64,000 nt of DNA from Bordetella sp. LUAb4. GTDB taxonomy: Bacteria; Pseudomonadota; Gammaproteobacteria; Burkholderiales; Burkholderiaceae_B. The stretch is taken from contig NZ_JAHPZX010000002.1 in assembly GCF_021325795.1 (NCBI RefSeq), forward strand, positions 620,001-684,000, written 5' to 3'. Numbering within the stretch: position 1 is the first letter of the stretch; each line of letters begins with the position of its first letter. A model generated the notes under the pieces. The model was given only the letters and a program-made list of their open reading frames with translations. It had not been told where the DNA came from and ran no database searches. Below, piece by piece: positions 26,779 through 36,046 of the stretch. Made by a program: the position numbers and the translations under genes.

Positions 26779-27060
26779 GGCCAGCCGGCGCGGCGGCAAG
26801 CCGGCGACGACCTTGATGACCCGCCTGGCGCGATCCAGAAAAAACAGGTCCAGCGCGTAGCGCATGCCCAGTGTGTGCACGGCGCGGCACGGATGCAGCC
26901 ATACGCCGACCGCCCTGCGTGGCGGGCGCCGGCCGGCCAGGCCGCGGAACCGGGCGCACCAGCGCCGCAGAGGCAGCACTCGCGGTGGCCGCGGTGCCGG
27001 TGATTTCGGCAGTGGCCCGGGGGCCCGTAGTCGCTGCCTTCGGGCTGATGACAAACTCAC
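26626..27060 (-). CDS. DUF192 protein at end of tad operon
   Basis: A 144-residue protein. The DUF192 core is visible: FRGLAGRRPPR, VWLHPCRAVHTLGMRYALDL, FFLDRARRVIKVV and the closing VVELQAG. The start is set at GTG 27060, whose GTGA overlaps the tadC stop by 4 nt. The long upstream part of this frame is only the shadow of tadC. It overlaps the convergent BPSS1780-type gene by 153 bp, and the conserved VVELQAG itself is antisense to that gene, so the overlap is not just a runaway tail. The last 36 residues probably add nothing to the fold. Role in the pilus unknown. Confidence 0.65.
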   Translation of the reverse strand: MSLSSARRQRLRAPGPLPKSPAPRPPRVLPLRRWCARFRGLAGRRPPRRAVGVWLHPCRAVHTLGMRYALDLFFLDRARRVIKVVAGLPPRRLASCLRAVSVVELQAGVVDIENGGIGRVEAAVENAARRDVDGNLQDADQVPR

Positions 27061-27935
27061 TGCAGCGCCTCGCGCAATTGCATGACGATGGGAAAGCCCA
27101 ACACCACGAAGGTGCAGGGAAAAATACACGTCAGCAGTGGCAAGAGCATCTTCACTGGCGCCCGCATGGCCTGCCGCTCGGCCCGCTGAAAACGTTCCGC
27201 CCGCCGTTGCTCCGCCTGCACGCGCAGGATGGGCCCCAGGCTCATGCCCAGGCTGTCGGCCTGCGCCAGCGCCGTGACCAGGATGCGCACGCCATGCAGA
27301 TCCGTGCGCACGGTCCAGGCATGCAGGGCATCCAGCCGCGCCATGCCGGCCCGCATATCGCCCAGGGCCCACTGCAGCTCGTCGCGCAAGGGCCCCGGCG
27401 GCCCGTATTCGACGGCCTGCTGCAGGGCCCCTTGCAGATTCAAGCCCGCTTCCACACACAGCGTGGCCATATCCAGCAGGAAAGGCAGTTCCTTTTCCAT
27501 GCGCCGTGCCCGCGTGCGCGCCCGCCCACGCAAAGCATGCCTGGGCAGGGCGGCGCCCAGACCAGCCCCTATCAGGCCGGCGGTCAGCCACATGCGCGAG
27601 CCGGCCTGCGCGCCCCACAGGCCGGCCAGCAGCAACGCCACCGCCGCCGCGCACAAGGCGGACAGATAGCTTGCCGCGATCACATGCGCCGGCGTCAGCA
27701 AACGTTCCAGCCCTGTACGTTCAAGCAGGCGGCGCAACCTTGCCCGGCTGCGCCAGGACAGGAAAAGCCAGCCGCTGCGCGCGATGCTGTCCAACCATGG
27801 CCAGACGGCGCGCCACAGCGGCGGCAAACCCGGCCGGTCCGCTTGCCCGCGCCACAGGGGCAGCAACCAGCCGCGCAGCAACAGCGCCAGGCAGGCGGCG
27901 CACAGCGCGGCGAGCGTCACGGCGACGCCGATCAC
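27057..27935 (-). CDS. tadC: Flp pilus inner-membrane platform protein TadC
   Basis: A type II secretion F-domain protein that with TadB forms the inner-membrane platform on which the CpaF ATPase acts. 292 residues, with N-terminal membrane helices (1-25 and about 85-130), the T2SF domain (KELPFLLDMATLCVEAGLNL ... LDALHAWTVRTDLHGV) and a C-terminal double helix ending LLPLLTCIFPCTFVVLGFP. It lies 80 bp after tadB and overlaps the DUF192 start. Confidence 0.92.
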   Translation of the reverse strand: MIGVAVTLAALCAACLALLLRGWLLPLWRGQADRPGLPPLWRAVWPWLDSIARSGWLFLSWRSRARLRRLLERTGLERLLTPAHVIAASYLSALCAAAVALLLAGLWGAQAGSRMWLTAGLIGAGLGAALPRHALRGRARTRARRMEKELPFLLDMATLCVEAGLNLQGALQQAVEYGPPGPLRDELQWALGDMRAGMARLDALHAWTVRTDLHGVRILVTALAQADSLGMSLGPILRVQAEQRRAERFQRAERQAMRAPVKMLLPLLTCIFPCTFVVLGFPIVMQLREALQ

Positions 27936-28015
27936 GGCGGCGCCCCTCGCGTATCAGCCATGTGCGGCCCCCCCTCTCGTGCAGGCCATATTCGTCCCCC
28001 GTCTGCCGCGGGCGC

Positions 28016-28864
28016 TCAGATGTCGATGTCCACGATGCGCCGTATCCAACATACGCCGGCGACCTCCAGCACCACCAATATCGACAGGACCGACCAACCC
28101 AGCGCCGTGTGCCACAAGGGCTGCATCGATACGGGATCCAGATACGCGAGCACCACGGCCATGCCGGGTGCCAGCAATCCCACTACCCACGCTTGCAGGC
28201 GTCCTTGCGCGGTCAAGGTCAAGACCCGGTCGCGCAGCAGTTGCCGCGCGCGCAGCATGGCGGCGATGCGCTCCAACGTCTCGGCCAGGTTGCCGCCGCT
28301 GTGTGCCGCCACCCGCAATGCCGATACGAGCAAACCCGTGGCCTCGGAAGGCAGCCGCGCCTGCAGGTTGCCCAGCGCGGCGTCGAAGGACAGTCCCAGA
28401 CGCTGTTCGCGCAACATGAGTCCGAATTCCTGCGTGAGCGGTGGCGCCGATTGGTCGACGATATGCCGCAGGGCGCCGGCGACGCTGGCACCGGCTCGCA
28501 GGCCGGCCGCCAAGGCCTGCAAGGTGTCCGGCAGTTGAGCGTCGAAACACGCATGGCGGCGCCGTCGCAGCGCGGTGATAAGCAGATGGGTCGCGCGTAT
28601 GGGCGCGGCACCGCCCGCCAGCGCCACCACCACGCTGCCGGTGACGGCGTAAAGCAAGCCGGCGAACATCACGCACAGCAGCACGTTGGCCGTCCACAGC
28701 TGGCGGGCATCGACGAACAGGAAGACCTCGCTGAGCCGCATCCCCGCCTCGTCGGTATAGATCCGCCGATAACGCCCCAGCGCCGTGGCGAACCAGCCGT
28801 AGCTCAGGCTGCAGGCCAGCATCGCGCACAGCGCCGTGCCGGCGGCGATCGCCCATAGCATCAT
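28016..28864 (-). CDS. tadB: Flp pilus inner-membrane platform protein TadB
   Basis: 282 residues, T2SF domain. Two N-terminal membrane helices, then LPDTLQALAAGLRAGASVAG and LGNLQARLPSEATGLLVSAL typical of TadB, and two C-terminal helices. It starts within the stop of the FHA-CpaF gene (ATGA overlap), which implies translational coupling. It works as a heteromer with TadC. Confidence 0.92.
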   Translation of the reverse strand: MMLWAIAAGTALCAMLACSLSYGWFATALGRYRRIYTDEAGMRLSEVFLFVDARQLWTANVLLCVMFAGLLYAVTGSVVVALAGGAAPIRATHLLITALRRRRHACFDAQLPDTLQALAAGLRAGASVAGALRHIVDQSAPPLTQEFGLMLREQRLGLSFDAALGNLQARLPSEATGLLVSALRVAAHSGGNLAETLERIAAMLRARQLLRDRVLTLTAQGRLQAWVVGLLAPGMAVVLAYLDPVSMQPLWHTALGWSVLSILVVLEVAGVCWIRRIVDIDI

Positions 28865-30552
28865 GCCGCCCTCTCGCCCATGCCTGGCACCGGCCGCGCG
28901 CTACGGCGATCGAACAGGCAAGCCTGCGGTCCGCGTCCCTCTTCGCGCCAGCGTTCCACCAAACGCGGCGCCAATGCGCAACCCTGGAAATAACCTGGCC
29001 CGCTACGATCGAAGCGGAAAATCTCCTGAGTCTGGATGCAACCGCTTTCCATGCCCGTAATCTCCGTGATGGATGTGATCACGCGACGGCCATCGGCCAG
29101 GCGAGCCTGCTGCACGATGATGTGAATGCTCGACGCAATGTGTTCGCGCACCGCCGCCAGCGGCAGATCCATGCCCGCCATCAGGATCATGGTTTCCAGG
29201 CGGGCCAAGGCGTCACGCGGGCTGTTGGCGTGCAGGGTCGTCATCGACCCTTCATGGCCGGTGTTCATGGCGGCCAGCATGTCGAAAGCCTCCGCCCCGC
29301 GGCACTCACCGACGACGATGCGGTCCGGGCGCATGCGCAGCGCGTTGCGCACCAGGTCACGGATTTCGATGCGCCCGCGTCCCTCCTGGTTGGCCGGGCG
29401 CGCTTCCAGGCCGACCAGATGGGCGTGATGCAAGCGCAGTTCGGCCGCGTCCTCTATGGTGACGATGCGCTCGTCAGGCGGGATGGCGTTGGACAGAATA
29501 TTCAACAAGGTCGTCTTGCCGGAACCGGTGCCGCCCGCCACCACCAGGTTCACTTTCTCGCGCACGCACAGCGTCAGGAACTGCATCATCGCGGCATCGA
29601 GCGAACCGATGCGCTGCAGGTCTTCCATCGTCAGCGCGTGCCGGGGAAATTTGCGTATGGTCAGGCAGGCTCCTTTCAGGGCAATGGGCGCCACCACCGC
29701 ATTGACCCGCGAGCCGTCGGGCAGGCGCGCGTCCACCATGGGTGCGCTTTCGTCGATGCGCCGGCCGACAGGCGCGACGATTCTTTCGATGACGCCCAGA
29801 ACCGCCTGTTCGCTGCTGAAGACGGCCTCGTGGCGCGACAAGCGGCCCCGGCTTTCGATATAGATTTCGTCATGGCGGTTGACCATGATTTCGCTGATGG
29901 CGGGATCTTCGAGCAGGGGCGACAAAGGACCCAGCCCCACGGCTTCGTCCAGCACCTGGCGCAGCAAGGCGCGCCGGTCCGCCTGCGGCGGCAGGCGCGT
30001 ATCGTCGCGTACCAGGTCCTCCAGCAGGCGTTGCGCTTCACTGCGCAGCATGGCATCGCTCATGCGGGCGACGTCACGCCGGCGCAGATCCAACGCGTCC
30101 AACAGAGCAGCATGCAGGCGCTGGCGATGGGGCAGCATTTCCAGAGCGGCCGGGTCCCGCTTATCGTCCTTGGCGTCGTCATCCGGCGGACAGCCCACGG
30201 CGGGCACCAGGCGAAGCGCGCCGCCCATCTCCGGCGGCGGCGTCCCGGTCGCGGTGACGGGATGATCGAGCAGGCGCACGCGGATCAGGCAGGGCCCTAC
30301 CAGGATCTCGTCGCTCGGTCCCAAGGGACCATGCTGGGCGATACGCTGCCCATTGACCAAGGTACCAGCGAGCGACCCGAGATCGTCGATCATGATGTCC
30401 CTGGCCACCACGGATAAGCGTGCGTGTTCGCGACCCACGCGCCAATGGCGTATGCGTATGTCGCAGTGGGATCCCCGGCCCACCAGCACCGGGGCGTCGA
30501 GCCGCACGAGGCGGTTCGCGCCATCATCGAAATGCAAGTCCAGTTCCAGCAT
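28861..30552 (-). CDS. cpaF: CpaF/TadA pilus ATPase with N-terminal FHA domain
   Basis: The hexameric secretion ATPase powering Flp pilus assembly, here fused to a forkhead-associated domain. With the start at 30552 it has 563 residues. The FHA domain is at about 8-95 (GRGSHCDI at 25-32, REHAR at 41-45, DDLGSLAGTLVNG at 56-68), then an acidic linker and the ATPase (LSPLLEDPAISEIMVN, Walker A AGGTGSGKTTLL at 339-350, the His-box region TLHANSPRDALARLE). FHA domains bind phosphothreonine, so phosphorylation could control the pilus motor. The key FHA Arg, Ser and Asn positions appear present. A longer upstream frame to 30759 is the shadow of cpaC. Confidence 0.93.
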   Translation of the reverse strand: MLELDLHFDDGANRLVRLDAPVLVGRGSHCDIRIRHWRVGREHARLSVVARDIMIDDLGSLAGTLVNGQRIAQHGPLGPSDEILVGPCLIRVRLLDHPVTATGTPPPEMGGALRLVPAVGCPPDDDAKDDKRDPAALEMLPHRQRLHAALLDALDLRRRDVARMSDAMLRSEAQRLLEDLVRDDTRLPPQADRRALLRQVLDEAVGLGPLSPLLEDPAISEIMVNRHDEIYIESRGRLSRHEAVFSSEQAVLGVIERIVAPVGRRIDESAPMVDARLPDGSRVNAVVAPIALKGACLTIRKFPRHALTMEDLQRIGSLDAAMMQFLTLCVREKVNLVVAGGTGSGKTTLLNILSNAIPPDERIVTIEDAAELRLHHAHLVGLEARPANQEGRGRIEIRDLVRNALRMRPDRIVVGECRGAEAFDMLAAMNTGHEGSMTTLHANSPRDALARLETMILMAGMDLPLAAVREHIASSIHIIVQQARLADGRRVITSITEITGMESGCIQTQEIFRFDRSGPGYFQGCALAPRLVERWREEGRGPQACLFDRRSARPVPGMGERAA

Positions 30553-30568
30553 GGTGTGCTCCGTACTC

Positions 30569-32209
30569 TCAAGGTGAATCAAGCGGCGCGGCCGGATGGC
30601 GCTTCCCGGGGGTGGCCGCGGGGGCAACGCCGGTGACGGGTGAGGCAGGACCGGCGACGGCAGCCGCCACCGCGCGCTCCGCCCCGGCTTCCCACTGGGA
30701 ACCGCGGCCCCGGTAAGGGTCCCAATGCCGCGCGGGCGCGGCGCCGCTGGTTGGGGCAAGGGCCGCAGGCTGCAGCAGGCGCGGCGCGGCGTCGAACGAT
30801 TCGCGCAAGACGGCCTGGCCCCGCCTGACAGTGGTGCGCATGGCGGGATCCTGACCGGTGACCACCGTCGGCGTAACGAAGATGGCCAGCTCGGTTTCCT
30901 GGACCTCTTCGCGGCGGCTGCCGAACAAGCCGCCTATCCATGGCAGCCGGCTTAAACCTGGCAGACCGGTCGTGGCGCGTACCTTGCGACGCGACAGAAA
31001 GCCGCCAATGACCAACGTGTGGCCGGACCGTACGTTGAACTCCGTCACGGCCCGGCGGGTCTTCAAAGCAGGCCCCGCCAAGGACGGCAGCGCCGCATCC
31101 ACCGAACTGGCCTCCACTTCGATGCGCGAGCGCACGGCACCGCTGGCGCCGATGGAGGGCGTGATGCGCAAGGACACGCCATACGGTTTGAACAGGGTCT
31201 TCGCCTGGCCGTTGCGATCCGTCGTTGCATAGGGCACTTCGCCACCCGCCAGGAACTCGGCCGTGGCGCCACTGCGTGCCAACAGGCGCGGCTGGGCCAG
31301 CACCACGGCTTCGCCCGACTGTGCCAGCAGGTTCAAGCGCGCCCCCAGCAAGGCGTTCAGTCCCAGATAGCCGGACAAAGGCGCCGCGCGTAAGGGAGTG
31401 GCGATGGGCGCGCTACCCGGCCGCTTTTCCAGGCGGCCACTGGACAGGGCATCCAGGCTCACGCCGGTGTAGAGGCCGCCTTCGGTAGCGGCATCCCAGC
31501 GCATGCCCAATTCGGATAGTTGTCCGCGCGGCAGTTCGATCACCTGCACGTCCAGCTGGACCATGCGGTCCCAGCCGACCTTGCCGGTGAAGTCCAGCAC
31601 CTGCGGATAACGTTCCGCCAGCGCCGCTACCCTGTCCTGATCCGCGTCGCTAAGATCATTGCCCTCGATCACGACATGCTCGCCGACCGCGACCCCGCGC
31701 GCGCCTGGAATGCGGGCCAGCAAGGTATCGATTTCGGCGCGGGCGCTGTGCGTGCCGGCCGGCAGGACACGCAGGTGATAGGCCTTGCGCCGGCCGGCCG
31801 CCCAGACATGCAGCGACGATTCGCCGGCGGCGCGCGCGAATACGATGACGTCGCGGCCGTCCGCGGCCAGGGCCTGCAGGACCCGCCCGTCTCCCACCGC
31901 CACGCGCTTGACGCCCTTGTGCGACAGCACACGGGTCTCGCCGACGAGCATGTCGATGATTTGGGCGGTTTCCCCGGCAGAGGGGCGTGCGCGCTCGGCA
32001 TGGGTGGCAGGACTGGGCACGGAACTGGGCGCGGAACCGGCCGCGATGCTGACTGCCGGACTAGCCATCAACGCGGCGCACAGAATCAGATGGCCCATGC
32101 GAGGCAGGCTCGTCATTCGATAGCCGGTGGTCATCCGGTAGGGGGCCGTTATGCAGCAGACGAGCGTTATGCGAAGGCCCGTCATGCAATAGAGCTGGGA
32201 AATTCTCAT
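30569..32209 (-). CDS. cpaC: Flp pilus secretin CpaC/RcpA
   Basis: The outer-membrane secretin channel of the tad system. 546 residues, with an unusually long N-terminus before the hydrophobic export signal (MGHLILCAALMASPAVSIAA, about 38-57). The pilus-formation N-domain (VGETRVLSHKGVKRVAVGDG), a BON-like part and the secretin domain (LLARSGATAEFLAGGEVPY ... HTLVIGGFLSRRK) follow, with a Pro/Ala-rich tail. ATGs at about residues 26, 32 and 38 are alternative starts. The first ATG overlaps the cpaB stop by 4 nt, which supports it or reinitiation nearby. Confidence 0.9.
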   Translation of the reverse strand: MRISQLYCMTGLRITLVCCITAPYRMTTGYRMTSLPRMGHLILCAALMASPAVSIAAGSAPSSVPSPATHAERARPSAGETAQIIDMLVGETRVLSHKGVKRVAVGDGRVLQALAADGRDVIVFARAAGESSLHVWAAGRRKAYHLRVLPAGTHSARAEIDTLLARIPGARGVAVGEHVVIEGNDLSDADQDRVAALAERYPQVLDFTGKVGWDRMVQLDVQVIELPRGQLSELGMRWDAATEGGLYTGVSLDALSSGRLEKRPGSAPIATPLRAAPLSGYLGLNALLGARLNLLAQSGEAVVLAQPRLLARSGATAEFLAGGEVPYATTDRNGQAKTLFKPYGVSLRITPSIGASGAVRSRIEVEASSVDAALPSLAGPALKTRRAVTEFNVRSGHTLVIGGFLSRRKVRATTGLPGLSRLPWIGGLFGSRREEVQETELAIFVTPTVVTGQDPAMRTTVRRGQAVLRESFDAAPRLLQPAALAPTSGAAPARHWDPYRGRGSQWEAGAERAVAAAVAGPASPVTGVAPAATPGKRHPAAPLDSP

Positions 32210-33162
32210 GGCCGTTCTCCTTTCGTGGCGCGCGCGGCGGCCCGGGTCCGGCTGACCAAACCCTTGGGCAGGGGTGCATCGAAGAACTCGCCGGGTGCGG
32301 CGCGGGCGGCGTCTTCCTCGCTCAGGCCTTCATCTCCAGCCTGGTCGCCATACAGGATGGACACCGCCGGCACGGGCCGCTCGGCATGCACGCCCAGCAA
32401 ACCGGCCAGGTCCCCCCTTGCGGCCACGGGAGCCGGCTGTTCATCGCGGTGATGGCGAAGAATCGCTGTGATGATGCCGTCCTGGCGCGCGGCGACCAGC
32501 TTCACGGCATCCTCGGGACCGGCATCCAGGGTGATGGTGGAATACGTCGCACCGTCCGCACCCTGCACATCGAGAGCGCCGGGTGCGTCGGGGGCGCCGG
32601 GTGCGTGCTCCTCACCCTCCCGACCAGCGTGCCGTCCCGTCGCCAACACGCGCACACCCTGTAGCAAGGGTGCGGTAATGCGCCGGTGCTGATGTTCGAA
32701 CGACACATATAGATCGAGCAGATCTCCCGCCTGCAACATGCCGGACAGCGAATTGATGTCGTCTACCGGTATCGTGATGGCGCGTCGCCCCGTCGCCACG
32801 CGGCGCGACAGGGCCAGGGGTCCGGCACTGGTCAGATGTGCCACGAGCAAAGGCTCGCCCGCGCGCAGTCCATGCGTCAGCACACTGCCACTGACCTCGG
32901 CGACGTGTTCCGGCGGCAGGCTGCCGCTGACAGCCCATAACTCTGGAATATCCCGTACAGCGAGATGATCGGCCTCGACATGGATGCCGGCGTCGAGGTC
33001 ACGTGCCGCCACCAGGCGCGGCACGGTAGGCACGCGCAGCTCAGCTTCGATCTGCGCGATGCGGCCCTGGATATGGTGGCGCGCCGCCCATGCCGACAGC
33101 AGACCCGCGGTGAGCGCGATGGTCGCCATGAGCCAGCGTTGACGGAAAAGGACATGCGCCAT
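32206..33162 (-). CDS. cpaB: Flp pilus assembly protein CpaB/RcpC
   Basis: A periplasmic SAF-domain protein thought to stabilise the secretin and bind peptidoglycan. 318 residues: one membrane anchor (about 11-29), an SAF domain (VPRLVAARDLDAGIHVEADH ... VLTHGLRAGEPLL) and a C-terminal domain with TGRRAITIPVDDINSLSGML. A short APGAPDAPGAL insert (about residues 187-197) is coded by local GC-rich repeats. It overlaps cpaC and starts 6 nt after the upstream gene's stop. Confidence 0.92.
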   Translation of the reverse strand: MAHVLFRQRWLMATIALTAGLLSAWAARHHIQGRIAQIEAELRVPTVPRLVAARDLDAGIHVEADHLAVRDIPELWAVSGSLPPEHVAEVSGSVLTHGLRAGEPLLVAHLTSAGPLALSRRVATGRRAITIPVDDINSLSGMLQAGDLLDLYVSFEHQHRRITAPLLQGVRVLATGRHAGREGEEHAPGAPDAPGALDVQGADGATYSTITLDAGPEDAVKLVAARQDGIITAILRHHRDEQPAPVAARGDLAGLLGVHAERPVPAVSILYGDQAGDEGLSEEDAARAAPGEFFDAPLPKGLVSRTRAAARATKGERP

Positions 33163-33168
33163 GGCCGC

Positions 33169-33846
33169 TCACTCCCGCCAATCCAGCACGGTGACGATGG
33201 CGCTGCCGGGCGGCTGCTCGACAACGACGACGGACAGTTGCGCGGATGCCTTGAACCAGCGACCGGGGAAAGCCGTATCCGCTTCGCTGGCGCGCCACCC
33301 CTCGCGTTGCAAGGCCACACGCAAGCGCTGCCGCAGGTCGGCGGGCGTTGCGCCATGCGTCCAGACCTGCTGCGCGCCAGTGACCCGCGCCTCCCGCCAA
33401 CGGACATCGAAATGCAGTCGTGCGCCTTCGGGTTGCCAGGGCACCGGTGGCAGAGGAGCGCGTGATTCCTGGTCCAGCGGCAAATGGGACAACGTTCCTT
33501 GGACCCAGCCACGTCCGCCGTCCGTCAAGCGTGCCGACCAATGGGACTGTGCATCCATGCCGGATAGCACGACGAGGCCCGGCGCCACCAGCAGATCCCG
33601 CAACGCCGGCAATTGGTTCGACAGCCATTTGGCGATTTCGCGTATGTCACCGGGCGCTTCGAAAATCCATCCGGTCATTGGCTGCCCCTGCACCTGCAGT
33701 TGCTCGCCCGCCGACAGATAGCGTCCACCGGCTGGCAGTACGGGAGCGGGCGGGGCGGCAGGAACGGATGCGGCCAGCACCCGGCACGTCAACGCCATGA
33801 TGAAAAACAATCCGATCCTCAGGGCCGCAGTGCACGATAGCTTCAT
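33169..33846 (-). CDS. tad-operon periplasmic protein of unknown function
   Basis: 225 residues with an N-terminal signal peptide (about 1-25, RIGLFFIMALTCRVLAA), then a soluble domain with several Trp residues and a predicted beta-rich C-terminus (QLSVVVVEQPPGSAIVTVLDW). There is no match to known Tad proteins by eye. Its place between the pseudopilin and cpaB suggests a periplasmic or outer-membrane assembly factor, possibly in the role of TadD or RcpB. The start at 33846 follows the pseudopilin stop by 18 nt. Confidence 0.7.
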   Translation of the reverse strand: MKLSCTAALRIGLFFIMALTCRVLAASVPAAPPAPVLPAGGRYLSAGEQLQVQGQPMTGWIFEAPGDIREIAKWLSNQLPALRDLLVAPGLVVLSGMDAQSHWSARLTDGGRGWVQGTLSHLPLDQESRAPLPPVPWQPEGARLHFDVRWREARVTGAQQVWTHGATPADLRQRLRVALQREGWRASEADTAFPGRWFKASAQLSVVVVEQPPGSAIVTVLDWRE

Positions 33847-33864
33847 GACTATCCCCGTCCTCGC

Positions 33865-34581
33865 TCATCGATCCGACGCGCGCCACTGCCGCGCGCCGTC
33901 ATGTGCCACGAGGCGTTCGTTCGGGACCAGATCGGCCCAGCGCGATAGCCAGTCGAATTCAGGCGTGGCGCGTCCCCATCCCGCATCGATACGACGCAAG
34001 GCAAGCGCTGCTCGCTGTCCGGCACGCCGCGTACGGTCCGCGGCCCCGCGCCACCCTGCACGGTTATCGGCGATCCGTTGCTGCGTCTGGCTATCGCCGG
34101 CAGCGTGTCCCGCGCCGCTGATCAGCGCGGTATGCCGACGCAGGAGACCCGCGCCAGTGCCCGCGCCCTGCCTGACGGCATCGGCGTCAGCGTGCGCGGC
34201 GAGCAGCCCGTCATTCGCCATATTCCAATCCCGCCGCAGATCCGCCGTTGCGGCGCCGCCGGGCATCGAAAAGCCCACTTGCTTCGAAAAACCTGTTTTC
34301 TTCGAAAAACCTGTTTGCTTCAAGACGCCTTGTTCTATCGAAAGGCCTGCGGCCGCCGATGGATAAGCACCGACGGGCTCCGAGGCGATGGAAGACGCAT
34401 AGCCGTCGCCGCCATGAGCCGCATCGAAAACCTGCAGGCGACTTGCATGAGTGACGCGCAGGCCATGGCCATGCCACTCCCCTAACATCGCCACGCCGCC
34501 TGACAGGGCCAGCAGCAAGGCAATGACAAGATTGGCCTCCAAAAGGGAAAAGCCTGCTTGTCGCCCCGATTCACCGCGCAT
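33865..34581 (-). CDS. type IV pseudopilin in tad operon
   Basis: 238 residues with a classic class III N-terminus: a short basic leader, then cleavage after G10 in GRQAG/FSLLEANLVIALLLAL, with Glu at +5. This type IVa-like signal is unusual in a tad operon, whose minor pilins (TadE/F) normally differ. The body is low in hydrophobic content, Ala/Gly/Asp/Arg rich, and contains three in-frame GFSKK-like repeats. Its start overlaps the TadG-like stop by 11 nt. A prepilin peptidase is needed but not encoded in the window. Confidence 0.75.
   Translation of the reverse strand: MRGESGRQAGFSLLEANLVIALLLALSGGVAMLGEWHGHGLRVTHASRLQVFDAAHGGDGYASSIASEPVGAYPSAAAGLSIEQGVLKQTGFSKKTGFSKQVGFSMPGGAATADLRRDWNMANDGLLAAHADADAVRQGAGTGAGLLRRHTALISGAGHAAGDSQTQQRIADNRAGWRGAADRTRRAGQRAALALRRIDAGWGRATPEFDWLSRWADLVPNERLVAHDGARQWRASDR
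34266..34319 (-). repeat. 18-bp tandem repeat x3 in pseudopilin gene
   Basis: Three contiguous units of TCGAAAAACCTGTTTTCT encode repeated T/V-G-F-S-K residues (about residues 88-105). The unit is AT-rich and unlike its GC-rich surroundings. Confidence 0.85.
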
Positions 34582-36046
34582 CGCTGTCCCCCGCAGGGTT
34601 AGCGGATCCGAGCCCGAATCCGCGCAGTGAGCCGCTCATGGACCCGCCTATAGATTCCTTCGTCGATTCACCCGCCGCTCCGTCGCGCGCCGCCACCAGA
34701 TGCGCCTGCCAATACGGACGAAACAGCGTGGCGATCTCGACTCGCCTGTCGTCGCGTGGCCGCGGCCTTACGAAATACGTTTCAGCCGCACTGCTCACCG
34801 TCACATGCTCGCCCGCTTCGAGCCCGGCGTAGGCGTATCGTCCTTGGGCATGGGGCGCGCCGCCGCCTGATAACGCGGGCAGAAGCTCCGCCGGTTGGCG
34901 CAACACGATCTCGAAACCGGCGGGCCGCGCGGCCCGATCCAAAGGCACCTCCGCGTAAGCTGCCATGCCGCGCCCCTGCCAACGTTGCCGCTGCTGCGAG
35001 GCATACGCGTAGGCCAGTGGATTGTTGTGGCCATTGAGCAAATCCCACCCGGCGTTCTCCTGCACCCACCGCCAAAAGCTCTGACGCGAAAAATCCGCCG
35101 GCGCGCGCGGCAGTACTTCATCAACCGCCTGCTGGCCAGGGTTGCGCACCTTGCCCCAACCCATTGCGTACTCACGGTAGTAGCACCCGATATATTTGTT
35201 CGAACGCAAGGCATGATGCGACTGCGTATCGACCGATTCCCAGGTGCCTTCGCGCGTCAATGAGGTGCCGCCGATGCGACGCAATTGATGCCTCAACGTC
35301 GGACAGCGGTAGCTGACCGGCCAGGGATTGAGCGCCAGGCCTTTGCGCGGACCAAGAAAGGCGTAACGGTCGGTGGCACGCAAGACCATGGGACGGAAGG
35401 TTCCCTCCAGGTGTCCCGAATAACGCTGCACGAATCCCGGCCAGTGATCTTGCGTGAAGGCCAGCGCCAGGCGGTCCCGCTGCACCGCCGCCCCCAGCGC
35501 GGGCCGCGGCCATTCGGGATAGTTCGCATGCAGCACCGTACGCATGGCTTGCTGCCGGGTCTCGGGCAAATCCCGCAATACGGCCCGCGCCGCGCGCGAC
35601 AGCACGTCGTGCACCAAGGCATCGTGGCGCGCATGCGCATCGGCGAAGCGGTCCAGCGCGCCCGCCACGCCCTCGATACGGACAGCGCGGGCATAAGCCA
35701 TGGCGTGCGCCGGACCGTAGAACATTCCAATCAACATAGCCGGCGGATTGCCACGCCGAAAGCGCGTCGCCTCGTTCTGCCCGAACTGGGTCCAACTGGC
35801 CAAGGTGGCCACATGCGCCAAGGCGATCTGATGCGCCACCTGGGTACGATTGATATACGCCAACAGATTCAGCGCCCGGGCCTGGACCAACGCGCCGCTA
35901 TAGGCGGCGGCGTCGGCCGCGTGCGTCAGGCGAACGCGGGCGGCGACGGTGTTGCCATGATCATGCAGCACCACCAGCGACAGCACCCCAACCGACACGA
36001 GGCCCAACGCCAGAGGCAAGGCATAACCGCGCGCCCGCGCTCTCAC
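34571..36046 (-). CDS. TadG-like pilus assembly protein
   Basis: 491 residues with a GTG start overlapping the pilin stop by 4 nt. The N-terminus matches the TadG-like N-terminal domain: RGYALPLALGLVSVGVLSLV as the membrane anchor, then RLTHAADAAAYSGALVQARA and LLAYINRTQVAHQIALAHVA. The rest is a large periplasmic region without a von Willebrand motif that could be recognised. In tad systems such proteins are envelope-spanning minor components. The C-terminus is Gly/Ser rich. Confidence 0.8.
   Translation of the reverse strand: MRARARGYALPLALGLVSVGVLSLVVLHDHGNTVAARVRLTHAADAAAYSGALVQARALNLLAYINRTQVAHQIALAHVATLASWTQFGQNEATRFRRGNPPAMLIGMFYGPAHAMAYARAVRIEGVAGALDRFADAHARHDALVHDVLSRAARAVLRDLPETRQQAMRTVLHANYPEWPRPALGAAVQRDRLALAFTQDHWPGFVQRYSGHLEGTFRPMVLRATDRYAFLGPRKGLALNPWPVSYRCPTLRHQLRRIGGTSLTREGTWESVDTQSHHALRSNKYIGCYYREYAMGWGKVRNPGQQAVDEVLPRAPADFSRQSFWRWVQENAGWDLLNGHNNPLAYAYASQQRQRWQGRGMAAYAEVPLDRAARPAGFEIVLRQPAELLPALSGGGAPHAQGRYAYAGLEAGEHVTVSSAAETYFVRPRPRDDRRVEIATLFRPYWQAHLVAARDGAAGESTKESIGGSMSGSLRGFGLGSANPAGDSDAR

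Noticed and set aside
27060-27654. Extension of the DUF192 frame to 342 codons
   Set aside because: The part upstream of 27060 is the shadow of tadC in another register; the DUF192 domain lies entirely after the GTG that overlaps the tadC stop.
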